NCBI RefSeq assembly: GCF_001277345.1
Contig: NZ_LIUT01000001.1
Coordinates: 2,954,242 to 3,003,348, forward strand
DNA length: 49,107 nt
Direction: 5' to 3'
From: Paenibacillus solani
Lineage (GTDB): Bacteria; Bacillota; Bacilli; Paenibacillales; Paenibacillaceae
The first letter of the stretch is position 1. Every line of letters starts with the position of its first letter. Positions 48,199 through 49,107 of this stretch are shown piece by piece. Both the position numbers and the translations under genes were made by a program. The notes beneath the pieces are model-generated. The model made no database searches. It saw only the letters and a list, made by a program, of their open reading frames with translations, and was not told the DNA's origin.

Positions 48199-48831
48199 CT
48201 ACATAAGCACACGCAGTATAGCAATGATCGCTAAATGAAGAGGATAGAATGAACGCCAGATCCAGCGGCTTACCCGAACGGATTCCAATTTACTCCATAC
48301 CTGAGGACCATACGCAATCACAGCTGTCGGAATCACACTCCATATCTGCAGTTCCCAGTTATTCAGGAACCAGAACACCAGATTGAGAATGATATGAAGC
48401 ACAATGAGCCAACTTGCTTTAGCGTAGCGGAATATCAAGATTAGCAGCAAGCCGTAAGCACCGTAATCAAATGGAAATTCACTCATCAAGGCACACGCTG
48501 CAACGACCACCATCCAGGATAACAGCCGGGAGTCTGAACGTTCCAGTATGTACAAAACCAATGCTCCCGCGACCAGGGTGACCACTACATTAAACCCGTT
48601 AATATGCAGCGCAAGCTGATAAGGAATTTGGGATATCGCCCCAATTATGGCCAGACGAATGATATACCTGGTTCTCGATGAGGTATAGTGATGTCCCTGG
48701 ACCAGCGCATAAGCGTAGATTGGAAAGGAAATGCGGCCGATGATTCGCCAAGTCTCCTGATGCGGAAAAAATACAAGCCCCACATGATCTATCAGCATCG
48801 TCAGCATGGCGATCCATTGTATGATAACCAC
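48199..48831 (-). CDS. TraX family membrane protein
   Basis: About 207-210 residues with six or seven hydrophobic segments. It begins QWIAMLTMLIDHVGLVFFP, then GRISFPIYAYALVQGHHYT, the signature of the TraX family (F-pilin acetylation in plasmids, unknown role in Firmicute chromosomes). The start is doubtful: GTG 48831 touches the GAGGAG site with no spacer, while ATC 48825 or ATA 48822 lie at normal distance from GGAGG and an ATA start would give the expected MQWIAML. No conjugation genes are near. Confidence 0.82.
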   Translation of the reverse strand: MVIIQWIAMLTMLIDHVGLVFFPHQETWRIIGRISFPIYAYALVQGHHYTSSRTRYIIRLAIIGAISQIPYQLALHINGFNVVVTLVAGALVLYILERSDSRLLSWMVVVAACALMSEFPFDYGAYGLLLILIFRYAKASWLIVLHIILNLVFWFLNNWELQIWSVIPTAVIAYGPQVWSKLESVRVSRWIWRSFYPLHLAIIAILRVLM

Positions 48832-49032
48832 CTCCTCGCACTTGGGCGTTCATTCATTATGTATTCCAATCACCATTTCTATTATGGGTCGCAAGTTAGG
48901 GACTTGCAAGCACAGATAACGGCGGGAAGTATGCTCTCCGCTCTCGTATCTATGCACTTATGGAATAACGATTAATAGAAGTAGCAAACTTGTAGTCCAT
49001 ATAACAACGAATCGACCACCCGATCCTTCCTT
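48832..49032. other. terminal gap without a gene
   Basis: The only structure is a short GCAAGT/ACTTGC hairpin at 48892-48908. I see no supported gene or promoter here. Confidence 0.4.
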
Positions 49033-49057
49033 GAAGTGCCCCCTGTCAAGTAGACAG
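49033..49057 (-). repeat. IS-end-like sequence, right copy
   Basis: The reverse complement of this stretch reads CTGTCTACTTGACA, then five G and CACTTC, matching 52-76. The outer 13 bases are identical. No transposase is nearby. Confidence 0.45.
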
Positions 49058-49107
49058 ACTTAAAAACAAAATCATCAGTATTCCATATCCCCTCGGGTTA
49101 TCAAGAC

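Overview
The window reads as chromosomal DNA of an endospore-forming Firmicute of the Paenibacillus type. The evidence is gene order (rnc-smc-ftsY, ylxM-ffh-rpsP-khpA-rimM-trmD, fapR-plsX-fab genes, rpmF-yceD, ylbJ/coaD/rsmD), strong GGAGG ribosome sites, frequent GTG and TTG starts, sporulation genes (ylbJ, a YjcZ-type peptide) and a protein with a copper-amine-oxidase-type stalk domain. Most genes lie on the minus strand, so the operons run right to left. I saw no rRNA, tRNA or CRISPR array.

Layout. 0.2-2.4 kb: comM and an acetyltransferase (+). 2.4-8.3 kb: yraN, an orphan FlhB-tail-like protein, a FliK-like protein, rnhB, rbgA, lepB and rplS (-). 8.3-12.6 kb: a 47-codon gene and a very large collagen-like surface protein with about 299 Gly-X-Y triplets. 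12.7-16.6 kb: the trmD-rimM-khpA-rpsP-ffh-ylxM operon. 16.6-22.9 kb: an accessory segment with a hemolysin III-like protein, a structured 330-bp non-coding element, UDP-GlcNAc 2-epimerase, two glycosyltransferases, a polysaccharide pyruvyltransferase and two small beta-barrel proteins. 23-34.7 kb: ftsY, smc, rnc and the FapR-controlled fatty-acid operon with a recognisable FapR operator. 34.7-40.4 kb: rpmF-yceD, tmcAL, ylbL, ylbJ, coaD, rsmD. 40.4-49.1 kb: a frameshifted stalk-domain protein, a YjcZ-type peptide, an orphan transposase-like HTH protein, a TPR protein, GDSL hydrolase, GNAT, MarR, rpiA, macro-domain protein, an unknown membrane-anchored protein and a TraX-like protein.

How it fits together. 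The housekeeping blocks serve ribosome assembly, tRNA modification, protein targeting, chromosome segregation and lipid synthesis. Two insertions break an otherwise conserved order: the collagen-like gene sits between rplS and trmD, and the surface-sugar cassette sits between ftsY and ylxM. Collagen-like proteins rich in GXT triplets are O-glycosylated on threonine in Bacillus exosporia. I therefore propose, as inference only, that the cassette makes or decorates a cell- or spore-surface glycan and that the collagen-like protein is a candidate acceptor. This is the most interesting system-level reading of the window.

Smaller points: short IS-end-like sequences in inverted orientation at both ends of the window; a one-base frameshift splitting the stalk-domain gene; two genes (fapR, traX-like) whose best ribosome site points to a non-standard start codon; and a promoter embedded in the terminator upstream of ylxM.
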